Source of the DNA: Betaproteobacteria bacterium
Lineage (GTDB): Bacteria > Pseudomonadota > Gammaproteobacteria > Burkholderiales > Rhodocyclaceae
Length of the DNA: 64,000 nt
Assembly (NCBI GenBank): GCA_016720065.1
Contig: JADJXY010000002.1
Coordinates: 1,191,001-1,255,000 of the forward strand
Reading direction: 5' to 3'
Each line of letters opens with the position of its first letter. Within the stretch, counting starts at the first letter, position 1. Under the pieces are notes generated by a model. It did not search any database and had not been told where the DNA came from. It saw only the letters and a list, made by a program, of their open reading frames with translations. Of this stretch, positions 25,106 through 33,206 are shown piece after piece. The translations under genes were made by a program, and so were the position numbers.

Positions 25106-27247
25106 TTACTTTCCGGAGAAGGGAAGAAGAATCTGGAAACGGGTGCCCTGGGCGCTGGAGCGGCAGTTGATGAGGCCGCGCAGATCCCGCACCAGTTGCC
25201 CGACGATGGCCAGCCCGATGCCCTGGTGCTGCCCCCCCTTGGTGCTGGTGACCTGCTGGTAGAGGCGGGCGAGGATTTCCTTGGGGATTCCTGGACCGTT
25301 GTCCTCGATGGCGATTTCGGCGTGGGACGCGCCCGATCCCGACCCCCAGGGCGCCGTGGTCACGCGCACGATCCCCCCGTTCGGCATGGCCTCGATGGAA
25401 TTCTTCAACAGGTTGAGGAGCAATTGCTTGACGCCATCCCCGTCGCTGGCGATGTCGGGAAGCTCGGCCGAGAGGTCGAGCCGGATGTCGATCCCCGGCC
25501 CCACGGCCAGGGAACTGCGACACAGGGAAACGATCTCGCCGATGACCTTGTTGAGATTCAGAGATGCCGCCCCACCGGATTTCGGCTTCTCCCGGCCCTG
25601 GCGCACCGAGTGGAGAATCTTGCCGATGCGGTCGATCTCGCCCCGCACCACGCCCAGTTCCGGCGGTGAGAAGGCCTTGTCGGCGCATTCGGCCTCCAGG
25701 ACATGCAGATAATTGCGGATGATCGACAGGGGATTGCTGATTTCATGCACCAGGCTGTTGAGCCGCAACTCGATACCCTTGTCGCCCCCCGGGGCGCGCT
25801 GCCCGCCCTTGGCATCTTCCAGAGCCTCTGCCGCGCCGCGGCCAAAATGGGCAAGGCAGGCCAGCCTGCCCTCCAGGGCTTCGCGCTCCGCACTGCCATT
25901 GATCCTCGCCACCAGGATTCCCACCGCCCGGTGCCGAGTCGTCAGAGGAAGGACGAGAACCCCCTCGCCCCCAACCAGGCGCAGGATCTGCTCATCGATG
26001 ATTTCACCCCCCCGTTGTCCAGCCAGGAGGAACGAAGGCCCCGCCGACAGGGCTGAGGCCAGCCGGGACCCGGAGTTGCGGGCAAAGGCCAACTGGGCAA
26101 GACGGTTCCCCTTGAGCCCCAGCGGACGGGCTTCGAAGCGCTCGCCAACGGCTTCGAACCACAGGGCCGGATCGACGTCGAAAAGCAGCTTGATGGCCCG
26201 GGCCAGGCCCTGAACGGCCGCTTCCGCGCCAGCGGCTGGCCCTTGGGCGGCCAGGGTCTGGTCCACCAGGAGCACGTCCTGGATGCGGGAGGCAAGCAGT
26301 GCCACTTCGTCGGCCTCGGAAACAGCCGGGCGGGGCACAACCGCAGGAACGTCGGCCGGACCCGGAAGCTGGATGCCCAGTTGCTCCGCCACCGAGACGA
26401 GCTCGATCTCGACCGCTTCGAGCAGGCCGCCCAGATCGGAAACCGCCGCCCCGGTCAGGGCGACCAGCGCGTTCTCTTCCTCGCCGGGCTCCCCGCTCCG
26501 CAGGACGGCCAGACGGTTGGCCGCCAGCACGATGCGCACCAGAGGATGCGCCGTAGCGACCCGCGCCGCGGACTCGTGGTGGTACAGCACGCTGTCGCCC
26601 AGGAAGGAGTCGAGTTCCCACTTCTCCACCAGCCAGGCTCCCACCTCGGCGTGAGTCAGCGCGAAGACCTCGGTCTCCCGGGCGCACAGCGCCTGGTTGT
26701 CCTCGTACTCATAGAAAATGCGGGTATAGGTCTCCGGGTCCGAAGCCAGAATGGCCAACTGGCCGACGTCATGCAGCAGGCCGCCCAGATAGGCCTCTTC
26801 CGGACTGGCGTCGTCGCTGCCGCGCCGGGCGAGTTCCCGGGCGATGAGAGCGGTACGCAGGGAATGTCCCCAGAAGCGCTTCAGGTCCACGTCCCGCCCG
26901 GAAGTGAAACGATTGAAGACCTGCATCACCGACTCGTTGATGACGACCGTCTTGATGGCATTCATGCCCAGGAGCGACAGGCACTGCTCCAGGGTACTGG
27001 GGCGCCCCCGCCCGTGGTAGGCGGAAGACGAGGCCAGGGCGAAGACCCGGGCCGCCATGGCTGCATCCTTGCCCACCACGCCCGCCAGATCGACGAGGGA
27101 GACGTCCTCCTTGTGGCAGAGATCGAGGAGGCGCAACAGAACCTGGGGCATGGACGGCAGGCGCGCCATGGCGAGCTTGCCGCGGAAATCCCGCGGCCCA
27201 GCGCCTGCCGCTGCGACCATGGTGCCTGCTGCCCCGCCACTCATCAT
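25106..27247 (-). CDS. HDOD domain-histidine kinase fusion
   Basis: A 713-residue cytoplasmic protein. The N-terminal HDOD domain (about 20-230) has LPSMPQVLLRLLDLC, LLGMNAIKTVVINESVM and GGLLHDVGQLAIL. A middle region (about 310-470) looks GAF-like. The kinase core begins with LVHEISNPLSIIRNYL, where the His of HEISNPL is the probable phospho-site, followed by LLLNLLKNSIEAMPNGG, IEDNGPGIP and GIGLAIVGQLV. No membrane segment. HDOD proteins regulate signalling and motility but lack proven enzyme activity. The nearest receiver is the REC-PAS-GGDEF-EAL protein encoded just downstream. Confidence 0.88.
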   Translation of the reverse strand: MMSGGAAGTMVAAAGAGPRDFRGKLAMARLPSMPQVLLRLLDLCHKEDVSLVDLAGVVGKDAAMAARVFALASSSAYHGRGRPSTLEQCLSLLGMNAIKTVVINESVMQVFNRFTSGRDVDLKRFWGHSLRTALIARELARRGSDDASPEEAYLGGLLHDVGQLAILASDPETYTRIFYEYEDNQALCARETEVFALTHAEVGAWLVEKWELDSFLGDSVLYHHESAARVATAHPLVRIVLAANRLAVLRSGEPGEEENALVALTGAAVSDLGGLLEAVEIELVSVAEQLGIQLPGPADVPAVVPRPAVSEADEVALLASRIQDVLLVDQTLAAQGPAAGAEAAVQGLARAIKLLFDVDPALWFEAVGERFEARPLGLKGNRLAQLAFARNSGSRLASALSAGPSFLLAGQRGGEIIDEQILRLVGGEGVLVLPLTTRHRAVGILVARINGSAEREALEGRLACLAHFGRGAAEALEDAKGGQRAPGGDKGIELRLNSLVHEISNPLSIIRNYLHVLEAECADKAFSPPELGVVRGEIDRIGKILHSVRQGREKPKSGGAASLNLNKVIGEIVSLCRSSLAVGPGIDIRLDLSAELPDIASDGDGVKQLLLNLLKNSIEAMPNGGIVRVTTAPWGSGSGASHAEIAIEDNGPGIPKEILARLYQQVTSTKGGQHQGIGLAIVGQLVRDLRGLINCRSSAQGTRFQILLPFSGK

Positions 27248-27480
27248 GCTATCCCGCCCCGCCCCCGCAAAAACCCCTGGCAGAAATCCTCAACCGCCCG
27301 GAAATGCCCAGAATATCATAGGCCCGGGGGGATCGTACCCGCCGCTGGAGCAGCGCTGAGCACGACCGTGAATTTTGCCGCGACCGGCTCAAATCGGGGC
27401 TTTCTCCTCGTCGCCGCAACGGGAGGGTTGAAGCCCTCCGGCGTGCTAAGCTGCGCGCCTTCGTTTTCCAGCCTCCTGCC

Positions 27481-28503
27481 ATGAGCCTGCGTCTCGCCAT
27501 CAACGGCTACGGCCGCATCGGCCGCTGCTTCCTGCGCGCCCTGCACGCTTCGCCCTGCCGTCGCGACATGATCGTCGTCGCCATCAACGAGCCCGCCGAT
27601 CTCGAAAGCATGGCCTACCTGACCCGCTTCGACTCGACCCACGGCCGCTTCGCCGCTCAGGTGGACCTTGCGCCCGACACCCTGCTCATCGACGGCCAGC
27701 CCATTGCGGTGAGCCACGGCCCAAGGCCGCAGGACGTGGATTGGAAGGCCCTGGGCATCGATCTCCTGGTCGAGGCTTCGGGCCGCTATGCTCACCGCGG
27801 CGAACTGGAGGCCTTCATCGCCGCCGGATGCCCCCGCCTGCTCCTTTCCCAACCGGCCCACAGCGCCGAGGATGTGGATCGCACCGTCGTCTACGGTTTC
27901 AATGAAGCCGGACTGAGCGGGCGCGAACGCATCGTTTCCGCCGCATCCTGCACCACCAATGCCGTCGTGCCGCTGCTTGCCCTGCTGGACGAGACTTTCG
28001 GCATCGAGCAGGGCCTCCTCACCACCCTGCACTCGGTCATGAACGACCAGCCCCTGGTCGACGGCTACCACCACGCGGATTTGCGCCGTACCCGTTCGGC
28101 CATGCAGTCCATGATCCCGGTGGCCACGGGACTGGCCCGGGGCGTCGAACGGCTGCTGCCCCATCTGTGCGGCCGCATCGATGCCAAGGCGATCCGCATC
28201 CCGGTACCCAACGTTTCCGCTATCGAGTTGGTGGCCCGTCTGGGCCGGCCCGCGGACCTCGCCACGGTCAATGCCTGCCTGCGGCAGGCCGCTGCGGGTT
28301 CCGGCGGGCGCATTGGCTGGACCGAGGAACCCCACGCCTCGACGGACTTCATCCACAGCCCCGAATCGGCCATCGTCGACGGCAGCCAGACCCGCCTGTG
28401 CGGCGATCGCCTGCTCAATGTGTTCATCTGGTTCGACAACGAGTGGGGATTCGCCAACCGCATGGTCGACATTGCCGCCTACTGGGGGCGCCGCCTGCCC
28501 TGA
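27481..28503 (+). CDS. epd: Erythrose-4-phosphate/glyceraldehyde-3-phosphate dehydrogenase, Epd-like
   Basis: A 340-residue NAD-dependent dehydrogenase of the GAPDH superfamily. The Rossmann start is LAINGYGRIGRCFLRAL, the active cysteine is Cys157 (SAASCTTNAVVPLL) and the partner His184 is in TTLHSVMNDQ. The block YHHADLRRTRSAMQSMIPV and VNDQ-like MNDQPLVDGYH resembles E. coli Epd (needed for pyridoxal phosphate synthesis) more than glycolytic GapA. There is no neighbouring pgk or fba. Erythrose-4-phosphate specificity is inferred. The gene is convergent with the hydrolase, 23 bp apart. Confidence 0.82.
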   Translation: MSLRLAINGYGRIGRCFLRALHASPCRRDMIVVAINEPADLESMAYLTRFDSTHGRFAAQVDLAPDTLLIDGQPIAVSHGPRPQDVDWKALGIDLLVEASGRYAHRGELEAFIAAGCPRLLLSQPAHSAEDVDRTVVYGFNEAGLSGRERIVSAASCTTNAVVPLLALLDETFGIEQGLLTTLHSVMNDQPLVDGYHHADLRRTRSAMQSMIPVATGLARGVERLLPHLCGRIDAKAIRIPVPNVSAIELVARLGRPADLATVNACLRQAAAGSGGRIGWTEEPHASTDFIHSPESAIVDGSQTRLCGDRLLNVFIWFDNEWGFANRMVDIAAYWGRRLP

Positions 28504-28526
28504 CGCGCATCCTGGCAGTCGAATTC

Positions 28527-29417
28527 CTATCCGCGCTCCGCGACCTGGAAGAAATTTTCGATTGCGGCGGCCACACGCTCCGGCTGGTCGTGGTGCAGAT
28601 TGTGGCCGCAATCGGCGATGTCCTCCCGAACCAGACGCGAGAAACACGCCAGGCGCCGGGCGAGCTCGGCTCCATCTTCGGCAAAACGCTGCGCCACGTA
28701 ACCCTGCTCGGCGACGAGAAGGCGGACCGGCGCGCTGATGGCACGCCAGCACGCCATGGCGTCCGCGACCTGATAGGGAACCGGCGCCGGGTGCCGATGC
28801 CAGGGGTCGCAGGCCGGGACGATTCTTCCCTCGGGCGTCGCGCGCCCGCACTCCCGGGCCAGGAATTGGGCCCGCGCCACGCTCAGGCGGGGGTTGGAGA
28901 AACGCAGGCGCCGTGCGAGTTCCGCGCAATCCCCATAGCTCCGCAGGGCTGGCGGATCGTCCAGGGTTTCCAGCCAATGGCGGAGCCGCGTCGGCGCCTC
29001 GTCCGCACCGGCCTGGGGCAGGCCGAGAAAATCGAGCATGACCAGACCACGAACCCGCTCGGGCCGCGCGCCTGCGTAGGCCGCAGCGATGCTTGCCCCC
29101 ATGCTGTGTCCCACCAGCCGTGCGGGGGAGTCCGGCGAAAAATGGCGCAGCAGAATCTCGAGGTCGGCAAAGTAATCGGCGAACCAGTAGGGTCGCCCCA
29201 GCCAGGTGCTGGCCCCGTAACCCCGCCAGTCCGGAGCGACGACGTGCCACTCGCCCTCCAGGGCCTCGACCACGAACTGGAAGGTGGGCGAGGAATCCAT
29301 CCAGCCGTGCAGCATGAAAATGAGCGGCGCCCCGGGCGGCCCCCAATGGCGGACGTTGTAATGGATCGCCCCGACCGGGATGCGCTCGCTGCGGGAAACG
29401 CACTGATCAGGCTGCAC
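28527..29417 (-). CDS. Alpha/beta hydrolase
   Basis: A 296-residue soluble hydrolase with the usual fold: MLHGWMDSSPTF (oxyanion region), VVAPDWRGYGAS, the nucleophile elbow LVGHSMGAS with Ser105, and the C-terminal DCGHNLHHDQPE with the catalytic His. I chose the GTG at 29417 because the frame upstream of it overlaps the ProQ-type gene in a way that makes no sense as protein; no ATG precedes the fold. Could be an esterase, epoxide hydrolase or C-C hydrolase; the substrate is not predictable. It starts 19 bp after the ProQ-type gene in the same direction. Confidence 0.85.
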   Translation of the reverse strand: MQPDQCVSRSERIPVGAIHYNVRHWGPPGAPLIFMLHGWMDSSPTFQFVVEALEGEWHVVAPDWRGYGASTWLGRPYWFADYFADLEILLRHFSPDSPARLVGHSMGASIAAAYAGARPERVRGLVMLDFLGLPQAGADEAPTRLRHWLETLDDPPALRSYGDCAELARRLRFSNPRLSVARAQFLARECGRATPEGRIVPACDPWHRHPAPVPYQVADAMACWRAISAPVRLLVAEQGYVAQRFAEDGAELARRLACFSRLVREDIADCGHNLHHDQPERVAAAIENFFQVAERG

Positions 29418-29436
29418 GGGGATCCCGCCAAGGCTC

Positions 29437-29835
29437 TCAGTTGCGGCTGAACTTGCGCGCCAGTTCCTCCAGCTTTTCCTGCCGCCGGGCAGCTTCGGCC
29501 TCGTTCTTGCGGCGATCGGCAGCCTTCTTGAAGCGTTCCCGCAGTTCGGTCTCGGCCTGCTCCCGCTGTTCGGCGCTGACTTCCCCCGCCGGCGCCCCGT
29601 CCAGATCGAAGCGCTGCTCTGCCTTGGCGATGGCCTTGAGATAGGCGGTGGACGTGGTGTGCAGGCGCAGGGCGGTGCGCAGGGCGGGCGCCTCGAAATC
29701 GGGATGCCGCTCGCGCAAGACCTTGTGAATCCCGATGGCCAGGGGCAGGGTGTCGCGGAAGACGGCGTAATCGGCCCGCAGGGCATCGAGGAGCACATTG
29801 CGGCGAGGGCCGGACTTCTTTTCGGTGGCGGTCAT
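29437..29835 (-). CDS. ProQ/FinO-family RNA chaperone
   Basis: A 132-residue RNA-binding protein. The FinO-type domain spans about residues 10-85: RRNVLLDALRADYAVF, PLAIGIHKVLRERHPDFEAPALRTALRLHTTSTAYLKAI in segments. The C-terminal tail is a charged coiled helix rich in Glu, Arg and Lys (ETELRERFKKAADRRKNEAE). Such proteins bind structured sRNAs and mRNA 3' ends. It lacks the C-terminal Tudor domain of E. coli ProQ, so it is nearer to the minimal ProQ/NMB1681 type. ATG at 29835 matches the family length; the longer reading upstream covers the divergent bcp promoter. Confidence 0.85.
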   Translation of the reverse strand: MTATEKKSGPRRNVLLDALRADYAVFRDTLPLAIGIHKVLRERHPDFEAPALRTALRLHTTSTAYLKAIAKAEQRFDLDGAPAGEVSAEQREQAETELRERFKKAADRRKNEAEAARRQEKLEELARKFSRN

Positions 29836-29917
29836 GGGCAAGACGGGGACAGGAAGGCAAGCCGCGAGTTTAGCGGAATTCTCTCCGCGCCGAACTTCGG
29901 GCGGGCGGTCGGCCCGC

Positions 29918-29947
29918 TTGACCCTGCGCCGATCTTTTCCCCACAAT
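29918..29947 (+). promoter_or_regulatory. Sigma-70-type promoter for bcp
   Basis: TTGACC (29918-29923), an 18-bp spacer and CACAAT (29942-29947) form a plausible promoter. Transcription would start near 29954, which places the ATG at 29946 inside the -10 and rules it out as the bcp start. Confidence 0.5.
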
Positions 29948-29957
29948 GCAAGCGCCC

Positions 29958-30434
29958 ATGACAACGCAAAGCCCCCCGATGCTCGCTCAAGCCCTGCCCG
30001 ATTTCTCCCTCGCCGCCACCGGAGGCGGCACGTTTACCCCGGCAGCCCAGGCCGGCAAGGTCATCGTTCTCTACTTCTACCCCAAGGACAGCACGCCGGG
30101 TTGCACCACCGAAGCGCAGCAGTTCCGCGACCTGCACGAGCGCTTCGTCGCGGCCGGTGCAGTGGTTTTCGGCATTTCCCGCGACAGCCTCAAATCCCAC
30201 GAGAACTTCAAGGCCAAACAGGAGCTTCCCTTCGAACTCCTGTGCGACAAGGACGAAACGGCCTCGACCCTGTTCGGGGTCATCAAGATGAAAACCCTGT
30301 ACGGCAAGGCGGTACGGGGCATCGAGCGCAGTACCTTCGTTGCCGACCGCATGGGCGTGCTGCGCCGGGAATGGCGGGGGGTGAAGGTTCCCGGCCATGC
30401 CCAGGAAGTGCTCGATTTCGTGCAGACCCTCTGA
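29958..30434 (+). CDS. bcp: Thiol peroxidase Bcp (peroxiredoxin)
   Basis: A 158-residue peroxiredoxin that reduces peroxides with electrons from thioredoxin. The peroxidatic cysteine is Cys49 in YPKDSTPGCTTEAQQF, in the usual VLYFYPKD context. Five residues after it, where E. coli Bcp has its resolving Cys, there is Gln, so this is a one-Cys or otherwise variant type. C-terminal DRMGVLRREWRGVKVPGHAQEVLDFV is standard. Starts at 29958 or 29979 are possible; neither has a clear ribosome site. It is followed 24 bp later by the PIN-PhoH gene, probably in the same transcript. Confidence 0.93.
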   Translation: MTTQSPPMLAQALPDFSLAATGGGTFTPAAQAGKVIVLYFYPKDSTPGCTTEAQQFRDLHERFVAAGAVVFGISRDSLKSHENFKAKQELPFELLCDKDETASTLFGVIKMKTLYGKAVRGIERSTFVADRMGVLRREWRGVKVPGHAQEVLDFVQTL

Positions 30435-30458
30435 CCCTTTCCCAGGAAAGATTCCCCG

Positions 30459-31880
30459 ATGCCGCGCCAGCCCGCCGCCAAGAAAGCCGCCCCCAGCAAG
30501 ATTTTCGTCCTCGACACCAATGTGCTCATGCACGACCCGAGCTGCCTCTTCCGCTTCGAGGAGCACGACGTGTTCATCCCCATGATGACCCTGGAGGAAC
30601 TGGACAATCACAAGAAGGGCATGTCGGAAATCGCCCGCAATGCCCGCCAGGTTTCGCGCATCCTGGACGACCTGCTGGCCAAGGGCGAGGACGCCATCGA
30701 GCACGGCATCCCCCTCTTTGAACCATCGAGCAAGCTGGCTTCGGGAAACCTCTTCCTGCAGACCGAGGCCATCAGTTCCGAGTTACCCCCCGCCCTGCCC
30801 ACCTCCAAGGTGGACAACCAGATCCTGGCGGTGGTCATCCACCTCCAGCGCAAGCACCCCAAGCGTTCGGTCATCCTGGTGTCCAAGGACATCAACATGC
30901 GCATCAAGGCCCGCTCCCTGGGCCTGCCGGCGGAGGACTATTTCAACGACAAGGTGCTGGAGGATACCGACATCCTCTACACCGGCACCCGGGCGCTGCC
31001 CGAGAATTTCTGGGACAAGCACGGCCAGGGCATGGAATCCGGCAAGCGGGACAGCAAGACCTATTACCGCATCAAGGGGCCCCTGTGTCCCAGCCTGCTC
31101 ATCAATGAATTCGTCTGGCTGGAAGCGGACGGCTTTTCCGCCATCGTCAAGGAGACGGGGGGCAAGACCGCCGTCCTGGAGACCCTGGTCGATTACACCC
31201 ACCCCAAGAACGCGGTGTGGGGGATCACGGCCCGCAACCGGGAGCAGAATTTCGCCATGAACCTGCTCATGAATCCGGACATCGATTTCGTCACCCTCCT
31301 CGGCCAGGCGGGAACGGGCAAGACCCTGCTGACCCTGGCCGCGGGCCTCACCCAGGTGCTGGAAAACAAGCTGTACACCGAAATCATCATGACCCGCGTC
31401 ACCGTGCCGGTGGGCGAGGACATCGGCTTCCTGCCGGGTACCGAGGAAGAGAAGATGGCGCCCTGGATGGGTGCCCTGGAAGACAACCTCGACGTCCTCA
31501 ACCACAGCGAGGACGAGGGCGGGCCCTACGGCGGCGAATGGGGACGGGCGGCGACCCGCGATCTGATCCGTTCCCGCATCAAGGTCAAGTCCCTCAATTT
31601 CATGCGCGGCCGCACTTTCATCAAGAAATACCTCATCATCGACGAGGCGCAGAACCTCACGCCCAAACAGATGAAAACCCTGGTCACCCGGGCCGGACCG
31701 GGAACCAAGGTCATCTGTCTGGGCAATATCGCCCAGATCGACACCCCCTACCTGACCGAGGGCAGCTCCGGCCTCACCTATGTGGTGGACCGTTTCAAAG
31801 GCTGGCCCCATTCCGGCCACATCACCCTGCAGCGCGGCGAACGGTCCCGTTTGGCCGACCACGCTGCCGAAGTGCTATAA
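30459..31880 (+). CDS. PIN-PhoH family ATPase/RNase
   Basis: A 473-residue protein joining two domains. The N-terminal PIN nuclease domain (about 10-140) starts IFVLDTNVLMHDP with the catalytic Asp and has NQILAVVIHLQ and VSKDINMRIKA. The C-terminal PhoH ATPase has Walker A GQAGTGKTLL, KYLIIDEAQNLTPKQMKTL as Walker B and TLQRGERSRLAD near the end. This is the PhoH2/YlaK arrangement, for which RNA unwinding and cleavage have been reported. A clear terminator follows at 31899. Confidence 0.93.
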   Translation: MPRQPAAKKAAPSKIFVLDTNVLMHDPSCLFRFEEHDVFIPMMTLEELDNHKKGMSEIARNARQVSRILDDLLAKGEDAIEHGIPLFEPSSKLASGNLFLQTEAISSELPPALPTSKVDNQILAVVIHLQRKHPKRSVILVSKDINMRIKARSLGLPAEDYFNDKVLEDTDILYTGTRALPENFWDKHGQGMESGKRDSKTYYRIKGPLCPSLLINEFVWLEADGFSAIVKETGGKTAVLETLVDYTHPKNAVWGITARNREQNFAMNLLMNPDIDFVTLLGQAGTGKTLLTLAAGLTQVLENKLYTEIIMTRVTVPVGEDIGFLPGTEEEKMAPWMGALEDNLDVLNHSEDEGGPYGGEWGRAATRDLIRSRIKVKSLNFMRGRTFIKKYLIIDEAQNLTPKQMKTLVTRAGPGTKVICLGNIAQIDTPYLTEGSSGLTYVVDRFKGWPHSGHITLQRGERSRLADHAAEVL

Positions 31881-31898
31881 TCCGCCTCATTCGTCGGG

Positions 31899-31924
31899 GG
31901 CCGTGTCTAAGGACACGGCCTTTT
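31899..31924 (+). terminator. Rho-independent terminator after PIN-PhoH
   Basis: GGCCGTGTC, loop TAAG, GACACGGCC, then TTTTCGTTT. It begins 19 bp after the PIN-PhoH stop and separates it from the transglutaminase-fold gene. Confidence 0.85.
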
Positions 31925-31953
31925 CGTTTCAGCCCCAGCTCGCTTTACGGAGT

Positions 31954-33192
31954 ATGCCCTTGAAACGTCGCCATTTTCTGGCTGCCGCCGTCGCCTCCCT
32001 GGTCGGAACCGAAACCCTGGCGGCCAAAAAGAAGCCCACTGCGCCTGCCTCGCGCTCCGCCAAACCGGCCCGCAAGGCTGCGGCGCGCAAGCCTGCGCCC
32101 ACCCCTGCAAAGCCGCCCGCCCCGGTCGTTCATACGGCGGACGAACCGATCATCGAGCATCCTCCGCAGGGCTCCTCGGCCAGCCGCCTGCCGCCGGTCA
32201 AGGCCCCCGAGCCTCCAGAGGAGTGGAGAACCTACGAAGTCACCACCACGGTGCAATTGAAGCGCGCCCTGGGGCCGACACGCCTGTGGCTCCCCTTGCC
32301 GCTCAATCAGGACATGCTCTTTCAGCGCACCCTGGGCCACGCCTGGAAGGGCAACCCGGAATCGGCGAGCCTGCGCCGCCTGCCGGACGGTGACCTTGAA
32401 GTGTTCTATTGCGAATGGAACAGCGGCGTCGAGCCGCACATCCGCCTGACCACCACGGTCACCACCGCCGACCGCCATTTCGACGTCACCAAGCGCACCG
32501 TCGCCCCCGAGCGTGAGGACATTCTGCGCCGCAACCTGCAAGCGTCGCGCCTGATTCCCAATGACGACGAAGCTCATCGCCTGGGTGAGCGCATCGTCGG
32601 CCGCATCAAGGATCCGGTGGCCCAGGTGAAGGCGCTCTACGACTGGGTGATCGAGAACAGCATCTACGACCCCGCCCTGCCCGGCGTCGGGGGTGGCGAC
32701 ATCCGCCGCCAACTCGATGCCCGGCTATACGGTGGACGTTCCGCCGACATCAACGGCCTGCTGGTTGCCCTGTGCCGCGGCATCGGCATCCCGGCCCGTT
32801 GCGTCTATGGGCTGCGCGTCGGCCCGTCAAGGCTGTTCCGCAGCCTCGGCCTCAGCGATGACCGGGCAACCACGGCCCAGCACGTGCGGGCCGAGTTCTA
32901 CGTGCCCGGCTACGGCTGGATTCCGGTGGACCCCAGCGACGTGCGGCGGGTCATCGCCCTGGAAGGCATCTCGGACCGGGACAGCAAGCTCGCCGCCTTG
33001 CGCAAGATTCTCTTCGGCGTATGGGAGATGAACTGGATCGCCTTCAACGTGGGCAGCGACGTTCCGCTTCCCGGCAGCCGGGGCAGAATTCCCTTCCTGG
33101 TGCACCCGCAACTGGAAGACGCTGACGGCAGCCACGACGGCCGCCTGCCCGACAAGGTTCCCTACACCATCAGCGCCCGCCGCGTGGATTGA
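31954..33192 (+). CDS. Exported transglutaminase-fold protein with Ser at the Cys position
   Basis: A 412-residue protein. The N terminus MPLKRRHFLAAAVASLVG looks like a Tat or Sec signal, followed by a Lys/Ala/Pro-rich linker to about residue 85. The transglutaminase-like core has YGGRSADINGLLVALCRG and IGIPARCVYGLRV, then QHVRAEFYVPGYGWIPVDPSD. His310 and Asp326 of the triad are present, but the position of the nucleophilic Cys is Ser263 (codon TCC). Related proteins read GKCADIN there. Function may be peptide binding or serine-type chemistry, or it may be inactive. Start chosen at the signal peptide; the frame upstream crosses the terminator. Confidence 0.82.
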   Translation: MPLKRRHFLAAAVASLVGTETLAAKKKPTAPASRSAKPARKAAARKPAPTPAKPPAPVVHTADEPIIEHPPQGSSASRLPPVKAPEPPEEWRTYEVTTTVQLKRALGPTRLWLPLPLNQDMLFQRTLGHAWKGNPESASLRRLPDGDLEVFYCEWNSGVEPHIRLTTTVTTADRHFDVTKRTVAPEREDILRRNLQASRLIPNDDEAHRLGERIVGRIKDPVAQVKALYDWVIENSIYDPALPGVGGGDIRRQLDARLYGGRSADINGLLVALCRGIGIPARCVYGLRVGPSRLFRSLGLSDDRATTAQHVRAEFYVPGYGWIPVDPSDVRRVIALEGISDRDSKLAALRKILFGVWEMNWIAFNVGSDVPLPGSRGRIPFLVHPQLEDADGSHDGRLPDKVPYTISARRVD

Positions 33193-33206
33193 GCGACTGC
33201 GTTCAA

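Noticed and set aside
27316..29403. Long open frame of 695 codons on the minus strand opposite epd and in part of the hydrolase gene
   Set aside because: It is the mirror frame of epd, which has clear motifs; the translation is Gly/Arg/Ala-rich with no domain and follows from high GC.
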